Shown: positions 49,590-59,818 of the stretch, piece by piece
Numbering within the stretch: the first letter of the stretch is position 1
Layout: each line of letters begins with the position of its first letter
DNA from: Herbiconiux ginsengi
GTDB taxonomy: Bacteria > Actinomycetota > Actinomycetes > Actinomycetales > Microbacteriaceae
Assembly (NCBI RefSeq): GCF_900107435.1
Contig: NZ_FNPZ01000001.1
Location: 1,584,960-1,648,959 of the forward strand
Direction of reading: 5' to 3'
DNA: 64,000 nt
Position numbers and translations under genes: made by a program
Notes under the pieces: model-generated
Database searches by the model: none
What the model was told of the DNA's origin: nothing
Seen by the model: the letters and a program-made list of their open reading frames with translations, nothing else

Positions 49590-52541
49590 TCAGTACGAGG
49601 ATTCCCGGTCGGCGGCGGCGCGCGACGTCGTGCGCTCGCCCGGTCCGGGGGAATCCGAGGGTGGTGTGGTGCTGGGGTACGTCGTGTGTCCGGCGGCCGT
49701 CCAGGGCAGGTCGCGGAGCGTGCGCTCGCGACCACGGTCGTACCCCTGTGACTGGACGACCGCCGGAACCTGTTCTCCGCCGTGGGCGGCGGTGGCTGGG
49801 GCGGATGCGGCGGTGGGTGCGGATGTCGCGGCGGCATCGGGCGCGCCTGTGAGGAGTCCGGCGGGCTCCGAGTGCCCGTGCGGGGCGAGCGTCACCGTCA
49901 CGGTACGGCCACGGTGGGCGACGGATGCGGTCACCTCCCGCTCGGTGAGGTTGTGCAGCCGGGCCACGATGAGTGCGCCGCCGGCCCACCGCAGGTCGAC
50001 GGCCAGGCCGCCGCGGGCGCGCAGGCCGGTCACCTCACCGTCGGGCCAGGCCTCCGGGAGGGCGGGGAGCAGGGTGACAGCCGATCCGTGACTCTGCAGC
50101 AGCATCTCGGCCACGGCGGCGGTGAATCCGTAGTTGCCGTCGATCTGGAAGGGCGGATGCGTGCTGAACAGGTTCGGCAGCAGGCCGCCCCACTCCGAGC
50201 CGTCGACCGGGGCGAAGCGCGTGACGTCGCGCTCGAGCGGATGCGTCGCCTCGGCCAGCAGGGCGCGGGCGGTCTCGCCGTCGCCGAGCCGCGCCCGCAG
50301 CGCGATCTTCCAGGCCCACGACCACCCCATGGCTCCGGGCCCCCGGCCGTCGAGGAAGCGCCGGGTGGCCTCGGCGAGCACGGGCGTGCGCTCGGGGTCG
50401 ATCTCGTCGAGCGGGTAGAGGCCCACCGCGGCCGAGAGGTGGCGGTGCAGCGGATCGTGCTCGGTCTCGTCGTCGTGCCACTCGCGCAATCGTCCGTCGG
50501 CGGTGAGGCCGGGTTCGGGGAGGCGGAGGAGGGCATCGGCGAGCTGGTGGTCGAGGGCGCGGACGGAGTCGTCGGAGACGCCCGCCCCCAGGAGGTCGAT
50601 GGCCCGGCGGGTTCGCGCGAACAGGCTCCGGATGAGGAACACGTCCATGCTCGCCGACTCGGTGAGCGACTCGGGCGAGCCGTCGGGGCCGAGGAACAGG
50701 TTCTCGGGCGAGGTGGAGGGGAGGGTGCGCAGGCGGCCGTCGGGCGCATCCTGCAGCCAGTCGAGGCAGAACTCGCTCGCGCCACGGAGCAATGGCCACA
50801 GGATGTCGCGGAGATAGGCGGTGTCGGCGGTGAAGGCGTAGTGGTCCCAGGCGTTGTGGGTGAGCCAGACGCCGCCCATCATCCAGATGGCCCAGCTCGG
50901 GTTGCCGTGGCCGTTGCCCACGGGCAGGGCCCACGCCCAGGCGTCGGTGTTGTGATGCGCCACCCAGCCGCGGGCGCCGTAGAGCCGACGGGCGACCTCG
51001 CCGCCCGTCACCGCGAGCTTCTGCAGGAGCTCGGGCAGCGGTGCGAAGCACTCGGGGAGGCCGGTGAGGTCGGCCAGCCAGTAGTTCATCTGGGTGTTGA
51101 TGTTGATGGTGTAGTTCGACGACCACGCCGGGCGGAGTTGGTCGTTCCAGATGCCCTGGAGGTTCGCCGGCGGGCTGCCGGCGCGCGAGGAGGCGGTGAG
51201 CAGGTAGCGGCCGAAGGCGGCGATGACGGTGGCGCGAAGCCCTTCGTCGTCGCCGCGCAGCACCTCGCGCGCGACGTCCCACGAGCCGGCGCGGCGGGTG
51301 CCGATGACGATGCGAGTGCGGGAGGTGAGTGCTTCGACGTCGTCGAGGTGCCGGGCGAGCAGGGCGTCGGCCCCGCGCCAGATGGCGGTGGTGGAGCGGG
51401 AGCAGGCACGCGCTTCGATGGTGGCGCGGTCGTCGTGGATGTGGCCGAATGCGTTCGTGGCATCGCGGTCGTGCTCGGCGCGGTCTGCGGTCGGTGTGTC
51501 CGATGCGGGCGTGCGTTCGTCGGCCGCGAGGGTGGAGCCGTCGGTGATCGAGTAGCCGGCGGGCCGGCCCGCGTTCCACCACGATTCGGCGCGGCTGGCG
51601 GTCGAGAGCACCGCGAGGAGCCGGGTGGCGTCGCGGATGAGCACGGTGCCGTCGACGATCTCGACCGTGCCGTCGGTGTCGAAGGAGAGGTGTGCGGCGG
51701 CGAAGGCGTCGTAGTCGTCGGGCTCGTAGGCGTCGGGCTCTGTGTCGTCGGGCTCTGTGTCGTCGGTCGCGGTGCTAGTGGCCGCGTGGGTGGAGGTGGT
51801 GGTAGCGCGGGTGGCAGCGGTCGGGCTGGCAGCGCACGGTGCCGCGGCGGGCGCGTCCGAGCGGTAGCGGTGGGCGGGCTCGTCGGGCTCGTGCAGCGGG
51901 GCGCCGTCGATCGGGATCTCGACGCCGAGCGAGAGACCCGAGTGTGTCGCCGAGCTGCCCGCCTCGCGGAGGGGCGTCGTGAGCCGCAGGCGCACGTCGA
52001 CCGTGCCGCCGGCGGTCTCCACCAGCACGCACAGCGCCTGGTCGGGAGCCGACACCCAGCTGCGGCGACGGATCTCGGTGCCGCCCGCGCGCATCCGCTC
52101 ACTCGCGATGGCCTGGTCGAGGTCGAGCTCGCGGCCGAGGAAGACGAGGGGCGTCGCGGTCGACAGCTCGACGCCGAGATCGGCGAACGGCAGGAACTCC
52201 TGCGAATACGGCCCCTCGAAGGTCATCAGCAGCCGCTCGGCCGTGCGCCGGTCGCCCGCGTCGAGCGCGGCGCGCACCTCGGCGAGCCGCCACGGCCCCG
52301 CGCCACCGGCGATCACCGCGTCGAGCGCGCGGGCCGGCCCGTCGGGCGTGCCCGACCAGACGGTCGAGTCGTTCAGCTGCAAGCGACCGGTCGCGCCTCC
52401 GAAGACCATGGCGCCGATCCGCCCGTTGCCGATGGGCATCGCCTCGGTCCAGTCGGCGGCCGCCGAGGGCCAGGACAACCGCAGCGTGTCGGGGTCGGTC
52501 TCGCCGAATGCGTCGGCGCGCGACATCCGCTCGCCGCTCAT
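49590..52541 (-). CDS. GH95-family glycosidase (alpha-L-fucosidase type)
   Basis: The 983-residue cytoplasmic enzyme has no signal peptide. It shows [27 protein letters not shown] at the start, [25 protein letters not shown] (paired Asn of the GH95 active site), [11 protein letters not shown] (acid Glu region) and [27 protein letters not shown]95 members remove alpha-1,2-L-fucose, or L-galactose, from oligosaccharides. Unusual features are a Thr/Ala/Asp-rich insert (about 228-280) with short tandem repeats, a second low-complexity insert (about 330-375), and a 90-residue disordered C-terminal tail. Being between permease and binding-protein genes, it should act on imported sugars. Confidence 0.92.
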   Translation of the reverse strand: MSGERMSRADAFGETDPDTLRLSWPSAAADWTEAMPIGNGRIGAMVFGGATGRLQLNDSTVWSGTPDGPARALDAVIAGGAGPWRLAEVRAALDAGDRRTAERLLMTFEGPYSQEFLPFADLGVELSTATPLVFLGRELDLDQAIASERMRAGGTEIRRRSWVSAPDQALCVLVETAGGTVDVRLRLTTPLREAGSSATHSGLSLGVEIPIDGAPLHEPDEPAHRYRSDAPAAAPCAASPTAATRATTTSTHAATSTATDDTEPDDTEPDAYEPDDYDAFAAAHLSFDTDGTVEIVDGTVLIRDATRLLAVLSTASRAESWWNAGRPAGYSITDGSTLAADERTPASDTPTADRAEHDRDATNAFGHIHDDRATIEARACSRSTTAIWRGADALLARHLDDVEALTSRTRIVIGTRRAGSWDVAREVLRGDDEGLRATVIAAFGRYLLTASSRAGSPPANLQGIWNDQLRPAWSSNYTININTQMNYWLADLTGLPECFAPLPELLQKLAVTGGEVARRLYGARGWVAHHNTDAWAWALPVGNGHGNPSWAIWMMGGVWLTHNAWDHYAFTADTAYLRDILWPLLRGASEFCLDWLQDAPDGRLRTLPSTSPENLFLGPDGSPESLTESASMDVFLIRSLFARTRRAIDLLGAGVSDDSVRALDHQLADALLRLPEPGLTADGRLREWHDDETEHDPLHRHLSAAVGLYPLDEIDPERTPVLAEATRRFLDGRGPGAMGWSWAWKIALRARLGDGETARALLAEATHPLERDVTRFAPVDGSEWGGLLPNLFSTHPPFQIDGNYGFTAAVAEMLLQSHGSAVTLLPALPEAWPDGEVTGLRARGGLAVDLRWAGGALIVARLHNLTEREVTASVAHRGRTVTVTLAPHGHSEPAGLLTGAPDAAATSAPTAASAPATAAHGGEQVPAVVQSQGYDRGRERTLRDLPWTAAGHTTYPSTTPPSDSPGPGERTTSRAAADRESSY
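51702..51860 (-). repeat. Low-complexity insert with 15-base tandem repeat inside GH95 gene
   Basis: It encodes a Thr/Ala/Ser-rich then Asp/Glu/Pro-rich stretch ([11 protein letters not shown] and DAYEPDDYD). On the plus strand the unit GTGTCGTCGGGCTCT occurs in tandem near 51741-51770. It interrupts the beta-domain that other GH95 enzymes keep continuous. Confidence 0.6.
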
Positions 52542-53491
52542 TTGATCCCCGTGAAGCCGATGGAGTTCACGATCCGCTTGCCGAACACCATGAAGAGCAC
52601 GAGCATGGGCAACGCGGCCACCAGGGTCGCGGCCATCAGCCCCGCCCAGTCCGGCGCAGCCTGCGGCGACGACTGCTTGAACACCGCGAGCGCGAGCGTG
52701 AGCGGTTGCACGCTGTCGTCGCTCGTGACGAGCAGCGGCCAGAAGTAGTCGTTCCAGGCCGTGATGAACCCGAGGATCGACAGCGTGATGATCGGCCCCG
52801 ACGACATCGGCAGGGTGATGCGGAAGAACACACGGATGCGTCCGGCCCCGTCGATCAGCGCCGCCTCTTCGGTCTCGGTGCTGAGCCCGAGCATGAACTG
52901 CCGTAGGAAGAAGATGTTGAACGCCGAGAACAGCGCGGTCGGCAGGATCATGCCGGCGAAGGTGTTGAGCAGGCCCAGCTCCTTCACGAGCACGAAGTTC
53001 GGCAGCAACGTCAGGATGCCGGGCACCATCAGCGCGGTGAGGAAGAGACTGAACATCAGCTCCCGTCCCCGCCAGCGCAGCCGGGCGAAGGCATAGGCCG
53101 CGAGCGCGGAGAAGAACACGATGAACACCGTGGAGAGAGTGGCGTAGATGATCGAGTTCAGCAGGAAGTGGCCGATCTCGATCGACGCCCCGGATCCGCC
53201 CTCGGCGATGGCCTGCTCCGGGGTGGCCAGCCCGAGCACCCGCTGGAACGCTCCGAGCGTGAAGCCGGTGGGCACCAGCGAGGCCGGGTCGGTGATCAGC
53301 GCGTAGTTGTTCGACAGCGCCGTGCGGAGGATCCAGTAGAACGGGAAGATCGTGACGAACAGCACGATCACGATGTAGGCCCAGGCGACGAAGCGGCCGA
53401 AGCTGAAGCGGCGGCGCGCCCGGCGCACGATCGGGGCGGCGGCCGAGCGAGGGGCGGCGGCGGTGCGGGGGCGGGTGGCAGTGGTCGTCAT
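52538..53491 (-). CDS. ABC sugar transporter permease, MalG type
   Basis: The 317-residue inner-membrane permease has six helices. It shows the [23 protein letters not shown]-terminus and the [25 protein letters not shown] coupling loop (EAA motif), with [11 protein letters not shown] typical of the MalG subfamily. It overlaps the upstream permease stop by one base and the GH95 start by four. It partners the MalF-type protein. Confidence 0.94.
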   Translation of the reverse strand: MTTTATRPRTAAAPRSAAAPIVRRARRRFSFGRFVAWAYIVIVLFVTIFPFYWILRTALSNNYALITDPASLVPTGFTLGAFQRVLGLATPEQAIAEGGSGASIEIGHFLLNSIIYATLSTVFIVFFSALAAYAFARLRWRGRELMFSLFLTALMVPGILTLLPNFVLVKELGLLNTFAGMILPTALFSAFNIFFLRQFMLGLSTETEEAALIDGAGRIRVFFRITLPMSSGPIITLSILGFITAWNDYFWPLLVTSDDSVQPLTLALAVFKQSSPQAAPDWAGLMAATLVAALPMLVLFMVFGKRIVNSIGFTGIK

Positions 53492-54456
53492 CAGTTGGTG
53501 TCCGATTCGCTCGCGCGCAGCAGGCGCATCTGCAGGAAGGTGATGACGATGAGCACGGCGAAGAGCGCCAGCGACATCGCCGAGGCGTAGCCGAAGTCGA
53601 ATTGCCCGAAGGCCTTGCTGTAGATGTACATCTGCAGCACGTTCGAGGCGTTGGCGGGGCCGCCCTTGGTCGCGACCTGCACGATGTCGAACACCTGGAA
53701 GGCGCCGATCACGTTGAGCACCACGACGAGGGCGAGGATGGGGCGCAGCAGCGGCAGCGTCAGCCGGCGGAACATCTGGAACTCGTTCGCTCCGTCGATC
53801 CGGCCCGCTTCGTAGATGGTGGGCGGAATGGTCTGCAGCCCGGCGAAGATGATGATGGCGGTGTAGCCGAGCGACTTCCAGACGCTGATCAGCGCGATCG
53901 ACGGGATGGCCCAGGCTCGGGAGGTGAGGAACTGGATGCTCTGCCCCGTGAGGTGCTCGAGTGCGATGTTCACGATGCCGAGCTGCGTGTCGAGCATCCA
54001 CGACCATACGGTGGCGGCCACGACTCCGGAGATGAGGAACGGCAGGATGATGAGGCCGCGCACGACGGTCGATGCGGTGAGGCGGTGCAGCACCACGGCC
54101 GTGATGATGGAGAGCGTGAGCCCGAGCGCTACGGAGAGCACCACGAAGTAGACGGTGACGAGCAGCGAGCTCCAGAACACGTCGTCGCCGAGGAGCTCGA
54201 CGAAGTTGTCGAGGCCGATCCATTTCGGCGGGGTGAGCACCTTGAAGTCGGTGAAGCTGAGGTAGACGCCGCGGAGCGTCGGATAGGCGGCGAACACCAG
54301 GAAGCCGATGAGCGCGGGGGCGATGAACAGCCACGCCAGCTTCGCGTCGCCCCGATGCGCGGGAGCCTTCGCATTCACGGAACCGCGTCGGTTGCGATTC
54401 CGCTCTGCGCGGGAGGGCCGCGTCGGGGCCGCGGCCGTTGATCGTGCGATCACCAT
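53491..54456 (-). CDS. ABC sugar transporter permease, MalF type
   Basis: The 321-residue permease has six helices. It shows [32 protein letters not shown] near the start and the [22 protein letters not shown] coupling loop. It is the first gene of the import operon. ATG 54456 is preferred over upstream in-frame starts because the segment before it is not conserved; GACAGG lies upstream. It is divergent from the alpha-galactosidase gene across a 147-base AT-richer gap. Confidence 0.92.
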   Translation of the reverse strand: MVIARSTAAAPTRPSRAERNRNRRGSVNAKAPAHRGDAKLAWLFIAPALIGFLVFAAYPTLRGVYLSFTDFKVLTPPKWIGLDNFVELLGDDVFWSSLLVTVYFVVLSVALGLTLSIITAVVLHRLTASTVVRGLIILPFLISGVVAATVWSWMLDTQLGIVNIALEHLTGQSIQFLTSRAWAIPSIALISVWKSLGYTAIIIFAGLQTIPPTIYEAGRIDGANEFQMFRRLTLPLLRPILALVVVLNVIGAFQVFDIVQVATKGGPANASNVLQMYIYSKAFGQFDFGYASAMSLALFAVLIVITFLQMRLLRASESDTN

Positions 54457-54603
54457 CGATCTACCTGTCCACTTGTTCCGCCGGTTGGTCTCGACCGGAA
54501 ACTCCGAATGGCGGGAGGAGGATTTCCGGATCTGCACTTGCATCGACAGACTAGAGATGGTTTATTCACAATGTCAAGTAATTACGAATGAGGGAATTCA
54601 GAC
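54457..54603. promoter_or_regulatory. Divergent control region of the glycan locus
   Basis: This 147-base gap is notably AT-rich for this genome around 54555-54600. TTATTC (54562-54567) and GAATGA (54586-54591) are near-inverted half-sites, similar in spacing style to ROK or LacI operators. No gene is seen in it. Confidence 0.45.
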
Positions 54604-56874
54604 ATGACTCACGGCGAGGAAGCCGTCATTTTGCTGCGTGCGGCCGGGGTGTCCTTCGCTGTCGAACTGACGTCGCCGGTGCCGCAGGTGCTGCACTGGG
54701 GGGATGATCTCGGGCCGCTCGGGGGCGCCGATCTGCAGGCCCTGCGGCAGACGGCGGGGCCTGCGACGCTCAACAACTCACCCGATGCGCCGCGCGTGTT
54801 CTCGGTGTGGCCCACCGAACGCGACGGCTGGTCGGGCACCCCGGCGCAATCCGGTCACGCGGGCGGAACCCGCACCACCCCGCGGCCCGTGCTCGAGCGC
54901 AGCGAGGTGGTGCTGGAGGCGGGTGACGGCGCGGGTGGTGGCGGCAGCATCGAGCTGCACTTCGTCGACGCCGTCACCGCGATGCGCTCACGCCTCCGCT
55001 ACACCCTCGACCCGCACGGCGTGCTCGCGGTCGACCTCGACGTCACGCGCGATCTCGCCGTCGGCACCCCTGGCTCAACTGAGCCCTATGCTCTCGCCAC
55101 CCTCGATGCCCTGTTGCCGCTGCCTGAGCGCGCGGGCGAGATCGCCGACTTCGCCGGCAAGTGGTGCCGTGAGCGGTCGCTGCAGCGCACCCCGGTGCGC
55201 TTCGGCGCCCACCGTCGAGAGAGCCGCCGCGGCAAGCCGGGACACGATTCGCCCTTCCTCACCCTGGTCGGCACGCCGGGTTTCGGCTTCCGGCACGGCG
55301 AGGTCTGGGGCATGCACGTCGCCTGGAGCGGCAACCAGCACACCCTCGTCGAAGAACTGCCCGAGGGCGCCGGCCCGTTTCGCTCGGTGCTCGGCGGTGG
55401 GGAACTGCTCGCGCCGGGCGAGGTGCTGCTCGCCGACGGCGAGAGCTACGCGGCGCCGACCGTGCTCTTCGCCTGGTCGGCCGACGGGATGGACGGTGTC
55501 TCCGAGCGCTTCCACCGGCGGCTCCGGGCGCGGTCGAGTCATCCGTCGACCGCCCGCCCGCTCGTGCTCAACACCTGGGAGGCGGTCTACTTCGACCACG
55601 ACCTCGAACGGCTGGGCCGGCTCGCCGAACTCGCCGCGCGCGTCGGAGTCGAGCGGGTCGTGCTCGACGACGGCTGGTTCTCCGGCCGTCGGGATGCGGA
55701 TGCCGGACTCGGCGACTGGCACGTCGACCGCGCGGTCTGGCCCCAGGGTCTCGGGCCGTTCGTGGACCGCGTGCGCGAGCACGGCATGCAGTTCGGGCTC
55801 TGGTTCGAACCCGAGATGGTGAACCTCGACTCCGATCTGGCGCGGGAGCATCCGGACTGGCTGCTGGCGCCGTCGGAGGGCGTCGGATTGCCGTCGCGCA
55901 ACCAGTACGTGCTCGACATCGGCAAGCCCGAGGTGTCGCAGTACCTGCTCGAGCGCATCGACGCCCTGGTCGGCGAATACGCGATCGACTACATCAAATG
56001 GGACCACAACCGCGACCTCTCCGAGGCGGTGAGTCGCGGGACGGGACCGCACGGGAGCGGTGACCGGCCCGGCGTGCGGCGGCAGACCCTCGCGCTCTAC
56101 GACCTGCTCGACGAACTGCGGCGGCGGCATCCGGGGCTCGAGATCGAGACCTGTTCCGGCGGCGGCGGCCGCATCGACCTCGGCATCCTCGAGCGCACCG
56201 ACCGGGTGTGGGCCTCGGATTGCAACGATCCGGTCGAACGGCTCGAGATCGAACGCTGGACGTCGCTCCTGCTGCCGCCAGAGCTGATCGGCAGCCACCT
56301 CGGGGCGGCCGAGGCGCACACCACCTCACGGGTGACGTCGGCGCCGTTCCGCCTGGCTTCCGCGTTGTTCGCCCACTCGGGCATCGAGTGGGATCTCACC
56401 GGCTGCAGCGAGGAGGAGCTCGAGCAGATCGCCACCTGGTCGGCGATGTACCGCGAGTTCCGCTCGCTCGTGCACGGAGGCCGGGTGGTGAACGCCGACC
56501 TGGCCGACGAGGCCACGATCCTGCACGGCGTCGTAGGCGAGGACGGGAGGGCGCTCTACGCCTGGTCTCGGGTGGCGACGTCTGCCGGCGGACAGGCGGG
56601 GCGCATCCGGTTGCCCGGGCTCGACCCCACGTCGCGCTATGAGATCCGGCTTCGGGAGGACCTCGGGCGGTCGAGCCGCCATGAGGCGCACGACCCCCGG
56701 TGGGTGCAGGAGGCTGCAGGCGGCTGGGTCGCCGTGCCCGGACAGGTGGCGGCGGTGGCCGGACTGCCGCTGCCGACCCTCAACCCGCAGCAGACCCTGC
56801 TCATCGAGGTGCGAGTCGCGGATGCGCGTGGCGCCGTCGACGCGACCGGCCCGGATGCAAGGCTCGAGGCATGA
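54604..56874 (+). CDS. GH36-family alpha-galactosidase
   Basis: The 756-residue cytoplasmic enzyme has an N-terminal beta-sandwich (about 1-310), then a TIM barrel. The barrel shows LNTWEAVYFDHDLERL, VLDDGWFSGRRDADAGLGDWHVD, EPEMVNLDSDL, nucleophile Asp in YIKWDHNRDL, ETCSGGGGRIDLGIL and acid/base Asp in VWASDCNDPVE. These match GH36 alpha-galactosidases that release terminal alpha-galactose. GAGGG precedes the ATG. It overlaps the following SGNH gene by 4 bases (ATGA) and is divergent from the import operon. Confidence 0.95.
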   Translation: MTHGEEAVILLRAAGVSFAVELTSPVPQVLHWGDDLGPLGGADLQALRQTAGPATLNNSPDAPRVFSVWPTERDGWSGTPAQSGHAGGTRTTPRPVLERSEVVLEAGDGAGGGGSIELHFVDAVTAMRSRLRYTLDPHGVLAVDLDVTRDLAVGTPGSTEPYALATLDALLPLPERAGEIADFAGKWCRERSLQRTPVRFGAHRRESRRGKPGHDSPFLTLVGTPGFGFRHGEVWGMHVAWSGNQHTLVEELPEGAGPFRSVLGGGELLAPGEVLLADGESYAAPTVLFAWSADGMDGVSERFHRRLRARSSHPSTARPLVLNTWEAVYFDHDLERLGRLAELAARVGVERVVLDDGWFSGRRDADAGLGDWHVDRAVWPQGLGPFVDRVREHGMQFGLWFEPEMVNLDSDLAREHPDWLLAPSEGVGLPSRNQYVLDIGKPEVSQYLLERIDALVGEYAIDYIKWDHNRDLSEAVSRGTGPHGSGDRPGVRRQTLALYDLLDELRRRHPGLEIETCSGGGGRIDLGILERTDRVWASDCNDPVERLEIERWTSLLLPPELIGSHLGAAEAHTTSRVTSAPFRLASALFAHSGIEWDLTGCSEEELEQIATWSAMYREFRSLVHGGRVVNADLADEATILHGVVGEDGRALYAWSRVATSAGGQAGRIRLPGLDPTSRYEIRLREDLGRSSRHEAHDPRWVQEAAGGWVAVPGQVAAVAGLPLPTLNPQQTLLIEVRVADARGAVDATGPDARLEA

Positions 56875-57509
56875 CGGATCTCCCGATCGTGCTCTTCGTG
56901 GGCGACAGCGTGACCGACTGCGATCGCCGCACCGATCCGGACGGGCTCGGCAACGGCTACGTGCGCGTGCTCGCCGCCACCCCGGAACTCGCGGGGCGCG
57001 CCGTGCTGAACCGGGGCATCAGCGGCAACCGCGTGGTGGACCTCGAGGCGCGCTGGGCCGGCGACGTGCTCGCGGTCGAGGCCGGCGTGGTGAGCATCCT
57101 CATCGGCATCAACGACACCTGGCGGCGCTACGACAGCGACGACCCCACCTCCGCTGCCGACTTCGAGGCCGGCTACCGTCGGCTGCTCGCGCCGCTCGCC
57201 GCGCGGCCGGAGGTCTCGCTCGTGCTGATGGAACCGTTCGTGCTGCCGGTCACCGCCGAGCAGCGCTCGTGGCGCGACGACCTCGACCCGAAGATCGAGG
57301 TGGTGCGGCGCCTCGCGGCGGAGTTCGGCGCCACTCTCGTGCCCACCGACGTCGAGCTCACGGCGCTGGCCGGCGCGGCAGGCGCCGGCGGCGCCGCGGC
57401 GCTCGCGGCCGACGGCGTGCACCCGACGCCGCAGGGGCATGCGGCGATCGCCGCGATCTGGCTCGCGCACGCGGGGCACGTGCTGTCGCGCGAGAAAATG
57501 TCCAAATAG
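56871..57509 (+). CDS. SGNH/GDSL hydrolase
   Basis: The 212-residue esterase-fold protein has block I VGDSVTDCDRR (Ser), block II Gly in LNRGISGNRVVDL, block III GINDTW (Asn) and block V DGVHPTPQGH (Asp and His). There is no signal peptide, so it works in the cytoplasm. It is translationally coupled to the GH36 enzyme and could remove acetyl or other acyl groups from imported oligosaccharides. This is inferred from context. Confidence 0.92.
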   Translation: MTDLPIVLFVGDSVTDCDRRTDPDGLGNGYVRVLAATPELAGRAVLNRGISGNRVVDLEARWAGDVLAVEAGVVSILIGINDTWRRYDSDDPTSAADFEAGYRRLLAPLAARPEVSLVLMEPFVLPVTAEQRSWRDDLDPKIEVVRRLAAEFGATLVPTDVELTALAGAAGAGGAAALAADGVHPTPQGHAAIAAIWLAHAGHVLSREKMSK

Positions 57510-57522
57510 CGACAACCGGCCG

Positions 57523-58665
57523 CTATAGGGGGTAGGTCGCTCCTATTCGGCCAATTTCTAGCAATTCGGCCACCCGATCGACCGTCTCGTCGGGCGTGGT
57601 GCTGTGCGGCGAGAAGCGGATGCGGTCGTCGCCGTGCAGGGTGACCGTGATTCCCGCCGCCACCAGGCGCGCGTGCGCCTCGATCGCCTGGCCGGCCGGG
57701 TAGCCCGCCACTACGATCCCGGCGCGTTCGGCGGGCGAGCGGGGTGAAAGGAGCGCGAGCCCGGCCGCGTCGATCGCGTCGGCCAGGCGACCGGCGGTGG
57801 ACGCGATCTGTACCGAGATCGCCCCGATGCCGGTCGCGGCGATCCCTTCGAGCGCCGTCGCCAGCGCGCCCGACGTGAACGGCGAGAGATTCGTGACCGC
57901 GTGCCGCTCCGCCCCCTCGAGCAGTGGGTGGATCGTGCCGTCGTAGCGCGCCTGGTCCTCGGCGCCGGCCCAGCTCCCGAGCGTGGGTTCCACCCGCGCG
58001 AGTCCCCGTTCCGAGAACGCCATGAACCCGCTGCCCCAGCCGGCCCGTAGCCACTTCTGCCCGCCGACCACGAGCACGTCGGCGGGCGACCAATCGGCGT
58101 CGATCGCCCCGAAGCCCTGGATGCCGTCGACCACGAGCACCCGGTCGGCTCCGATGACCTCGCGGATGCCCGCCAGATCGGCCCGGTAGCCGGTGCGGAA
58201 GTCGACTGCGCTCACGGCGACGACGCTGACGGCGGGCGTCAGCGCATCTGCGATCCGTTCGGGAGTGACGGGTGGGAACGAGCCCGCGTTCGAGTCGGAA
58301 CCGGTGCCGGAGCCCGGCAGCGCCCGCACCCGCAGCCGGCCCGCCGCCTCGGCACGCCTCCACGGGTACACGTTCGCCGGGAACTCGTCGAGGCTCACCA
58401 GCACTTCGCCGCGCAGGCCGAAGGCCACCTGCACGAGCCCCTGCGACGTGCTCGTCGTGAGCGCGACCCGTTCGGCCGGCACCCCCGTGAGGCGTGCTAC
58501 CCCGTCTCGGGCGCGGAGGTGCTCGCCGTGCAGCTCGGTGGAGGCGGTGGGGCCGCCGCGCATCGCCGCGGCCACGAGCGCCTGCACCGTGTCGGCCACC
58601 GCCCGGGTGGGCAGGCCGTAACGGGCGTGGTTGAGATACCAGGGGTCTTCGAGCATGCCGTCCAT
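57523..58665 (-). CDS. Class V aminotransferase-like PLP enzyme
   Basis: The 380-residue PLP-dependent protein has the fold-type I class V pattern (cysteine desulfurase/kynureninase-like): ALTTSTSQGLVQVAFGL, VSAVDFRTGYRADL, VVDGIQGFGAIDADW (cofactor Asp) and Lys in VVGGQKWLRAGWGSGFMAF. The position of a desulfurase catalytic Cys is not evident, so it is more likely an aminotransferase or lyase-type member. Two close starts are possible (58665 and 58656). It converges with the SGNH gene. Substrate unknown. Confidence 0.87.
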   Translation of the reverse strand: MDGMLEDPWYLNHARYGLPTRAVADTVQALVAAAMRGGPTASTELHGEHLRARDGVARLTGVPAERVALTTSTSQGLVQVAFGLRGEVLVSLDEFPANVYPWRRAEAAGRLRVRALPGSGTGSDSNAGSFPPVTPERIADALTPAVSVVAVSAVDFRTGYRADLAGIREVIGADRVLVVDGIQGFGAIDADWSPADVLVVGGQKWLRAGWGSGFMAFSERGLARVEPTLGSWAGAEDQARYDGTIHPLLEGAERHAVTNLSPFTSGALATALEGIAATGIGAISVQIASTAGRLADAIDAAGLALLSPRSPAERAGIVVAGYPAGQAIEAHARLVAAGITVTLHGDDRIRFSPHSTTPDETVDRVAELLEIGRIGATYPL

Positions 58666-58745
58666 CGTGCCATCGGGCGCCGGAAAGCCGGCGTCAGGGC
58701 GTGAGTCCACCTGGTGCCCCGTGGCATCCGGCGCGGGGCATCGAC

Positions 58746-59096
58746 TCAGGCGTCGCCTGCGACGCCCTCGACCTGCGTGCGGAGTCGCCACACGAGGGGC
58801 ACGGGCAGCCCGGCATCGCCCTCGCCGACCCCGTTCACTTCGAAGTGGTCGACGAACGGCCCGATCGTGGCCTGCCATTCGGCATTCACCGGGTCGCCAT
58901 CGAGCGCGGCCATGGCGGCGAGGAAGTCGTCGCACTCCACCAGGTGGAAGAGGTGGCGGCCGCTGCGCCAGATGGTCCAGTCATGGATACCCAGCTCGGC
59001 GAAACGCGCGGCCAGCGCCGCGGGGATGACGGCGTGGGTCTGGTCGTAGCCGCTCTCGGCGCCATCACGGGTGAGGGAATGCAGGGCGACGCGCAT
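58746..59096 (-). CDS. L-rhamnose/L-fucose mutarotase-family protein
   Basis: The 116-residue dimeric-barrel-type protein has YDQTHAVIPAALAARFAELGIHDWTIWRSGRHLFHLVECDDF and NAEWQATIGPFVDHF, matching RhaM/FucM-like sugar mutarotases that speed alpha/beta anomer exchange. If specific for L-fucose it would fit the GH95 enzyme 6 kb upstream. The start codon overlaps the end of the YczE-like gene by 32 bases, so it is probably expressed from that promoter. Confidence 0.85.
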   Translation of the reverse strand: MRVALHSLTRDGAESGYDQTHAVIPAALAARFAELGIHDWTIWRSGRHLFHLVECDDFLAAMAALDGDPVNAEWQATIGPFVDHFEVNGVGEGDAGLPVPLVWRLRTQVEGVAGDA

Positions 59097-59757
59097 CGGT
59101 GTCCTTCGCTGTCTCGTTCGCGGGTGGTCGATCCGGCGCCGACCGCGGCGCCGACTTCATGCTGCCATACCGTCCCAGCGCCCCGAACCAGCGCAGCGTG
59201 AGTCCGCAGAGCGGCCCGATCGCGAGCGCGAACACGAGCGTGCCGATGCCCACGTCACCGCCCAGCAGCCAGCCCACCAGGAGCACGCTGCCCTCCACGA
59301 GTCCGCGCGCCAGCCAGATCGGCCAGCCCAGCCGCGAGTTGATGCCCGTCATCAGTCCGTCACGCGGCCCCGGCCCGAGTGCGGCGCCGATGTAGATGCC
59401 ACTGGCCACGGCGAGCAGAAGGAGTCCGGCGACGAAGAGCACGATCTGCAGCCACAGCACGTCGACCGGCGGGATGAGCCAGAGCCCGAACTCGATCGTG
59501 GTGCCGACGAGCAGCACGTTCAGCACCGTGCCGAGGCCGGGTCGCTGGCGCAGCGGAATCCAGAGCAGCAGCACGCCGAGTCCGATGACGTTGGTGAGGA
59601 TGCCGATGCCCCATCCGGTGCGCTCCGCCACACCCTGGGCGAGCACGGTCCACGGTTCGACGCCGATGGCGGCGCGGATGATCAGGCTGTCCGCGAGACC
59701 GTAGAGCACGAGGCCACCGAGCAGGCGCAGGATGCGCGGGGTCAGGCGGGAGATCAT
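59065..59757 (-). CDS. YczE/YitT-like membrane protein
   Basis: The 230-residue membrane protein has five predicted helices. It shows LGGLVLYGLADSLIIRAAIGVEPWTVLAQGVAERTGWGIG and GPGPRDGLMTGINSRLGWP, matching the YczE-type family almost always paired with a MocR/GntR regulator. It is divergent from such a regulator. ATG 59757 is chosen because the earlier GTG (59784) lies within the apparent promoter. Function unknown; transport or sensing linked to vitamin B6 or amino acids has been speculated for the pair. Confidence 0.82.
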   Translation of the reverse strand: MISRLTPRILRLLGGLVLYGLADSLIIRAAIGVEPWTVLAQGVAERTGWGIGILTNVIGLGVLLLWIPLRQRPGLGTVLNVLLVGTTIEFGLWLIPPVDVLWLQIVLFVAGLLLLAVASGIYIGAALGPGPRDGLMTGINSRLGWPIWLARGLVEGSVLLVGWLLGGDVGIGTLVFALAIGPLCGLTLRWFGALGRYGSMKSAPRSAPDRPPANETAKDTDARRPAFPHP

Positions 59758-59764
59758 CGAAGTA

Positions 59765-59801
59765 GCCAATCGTGCAATTGGCACTATAGCAAGGAGCCAA
59801 T
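59765..59801. promoter_or_regulatory. Shared control region of the YczE/MocR pair
   Basis: It holds an inverted repeat GCCAAT-CGTGCA-ATTGGC (59765-59782) plus a third GCCAAT (59796-59801). Between them, CTATAG (59784-59789) can serve as -10 core toward YczE (TATAGT). Spaced direct and inverted half-sites are typical of MocR operators. Confidence 0.6.
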
Positions 59802-59818
59802 ATGACTAGAGTGGATGC

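Noticed and set aside
49782-52748. Very long open frame on the plus strand opposite the GH95 gene
   Set aside because: High-GC antisense shadow: composition is Gly/Arg/Val-rich without domain motifs, while the minus strand encodes a clear GH95 enzyme.
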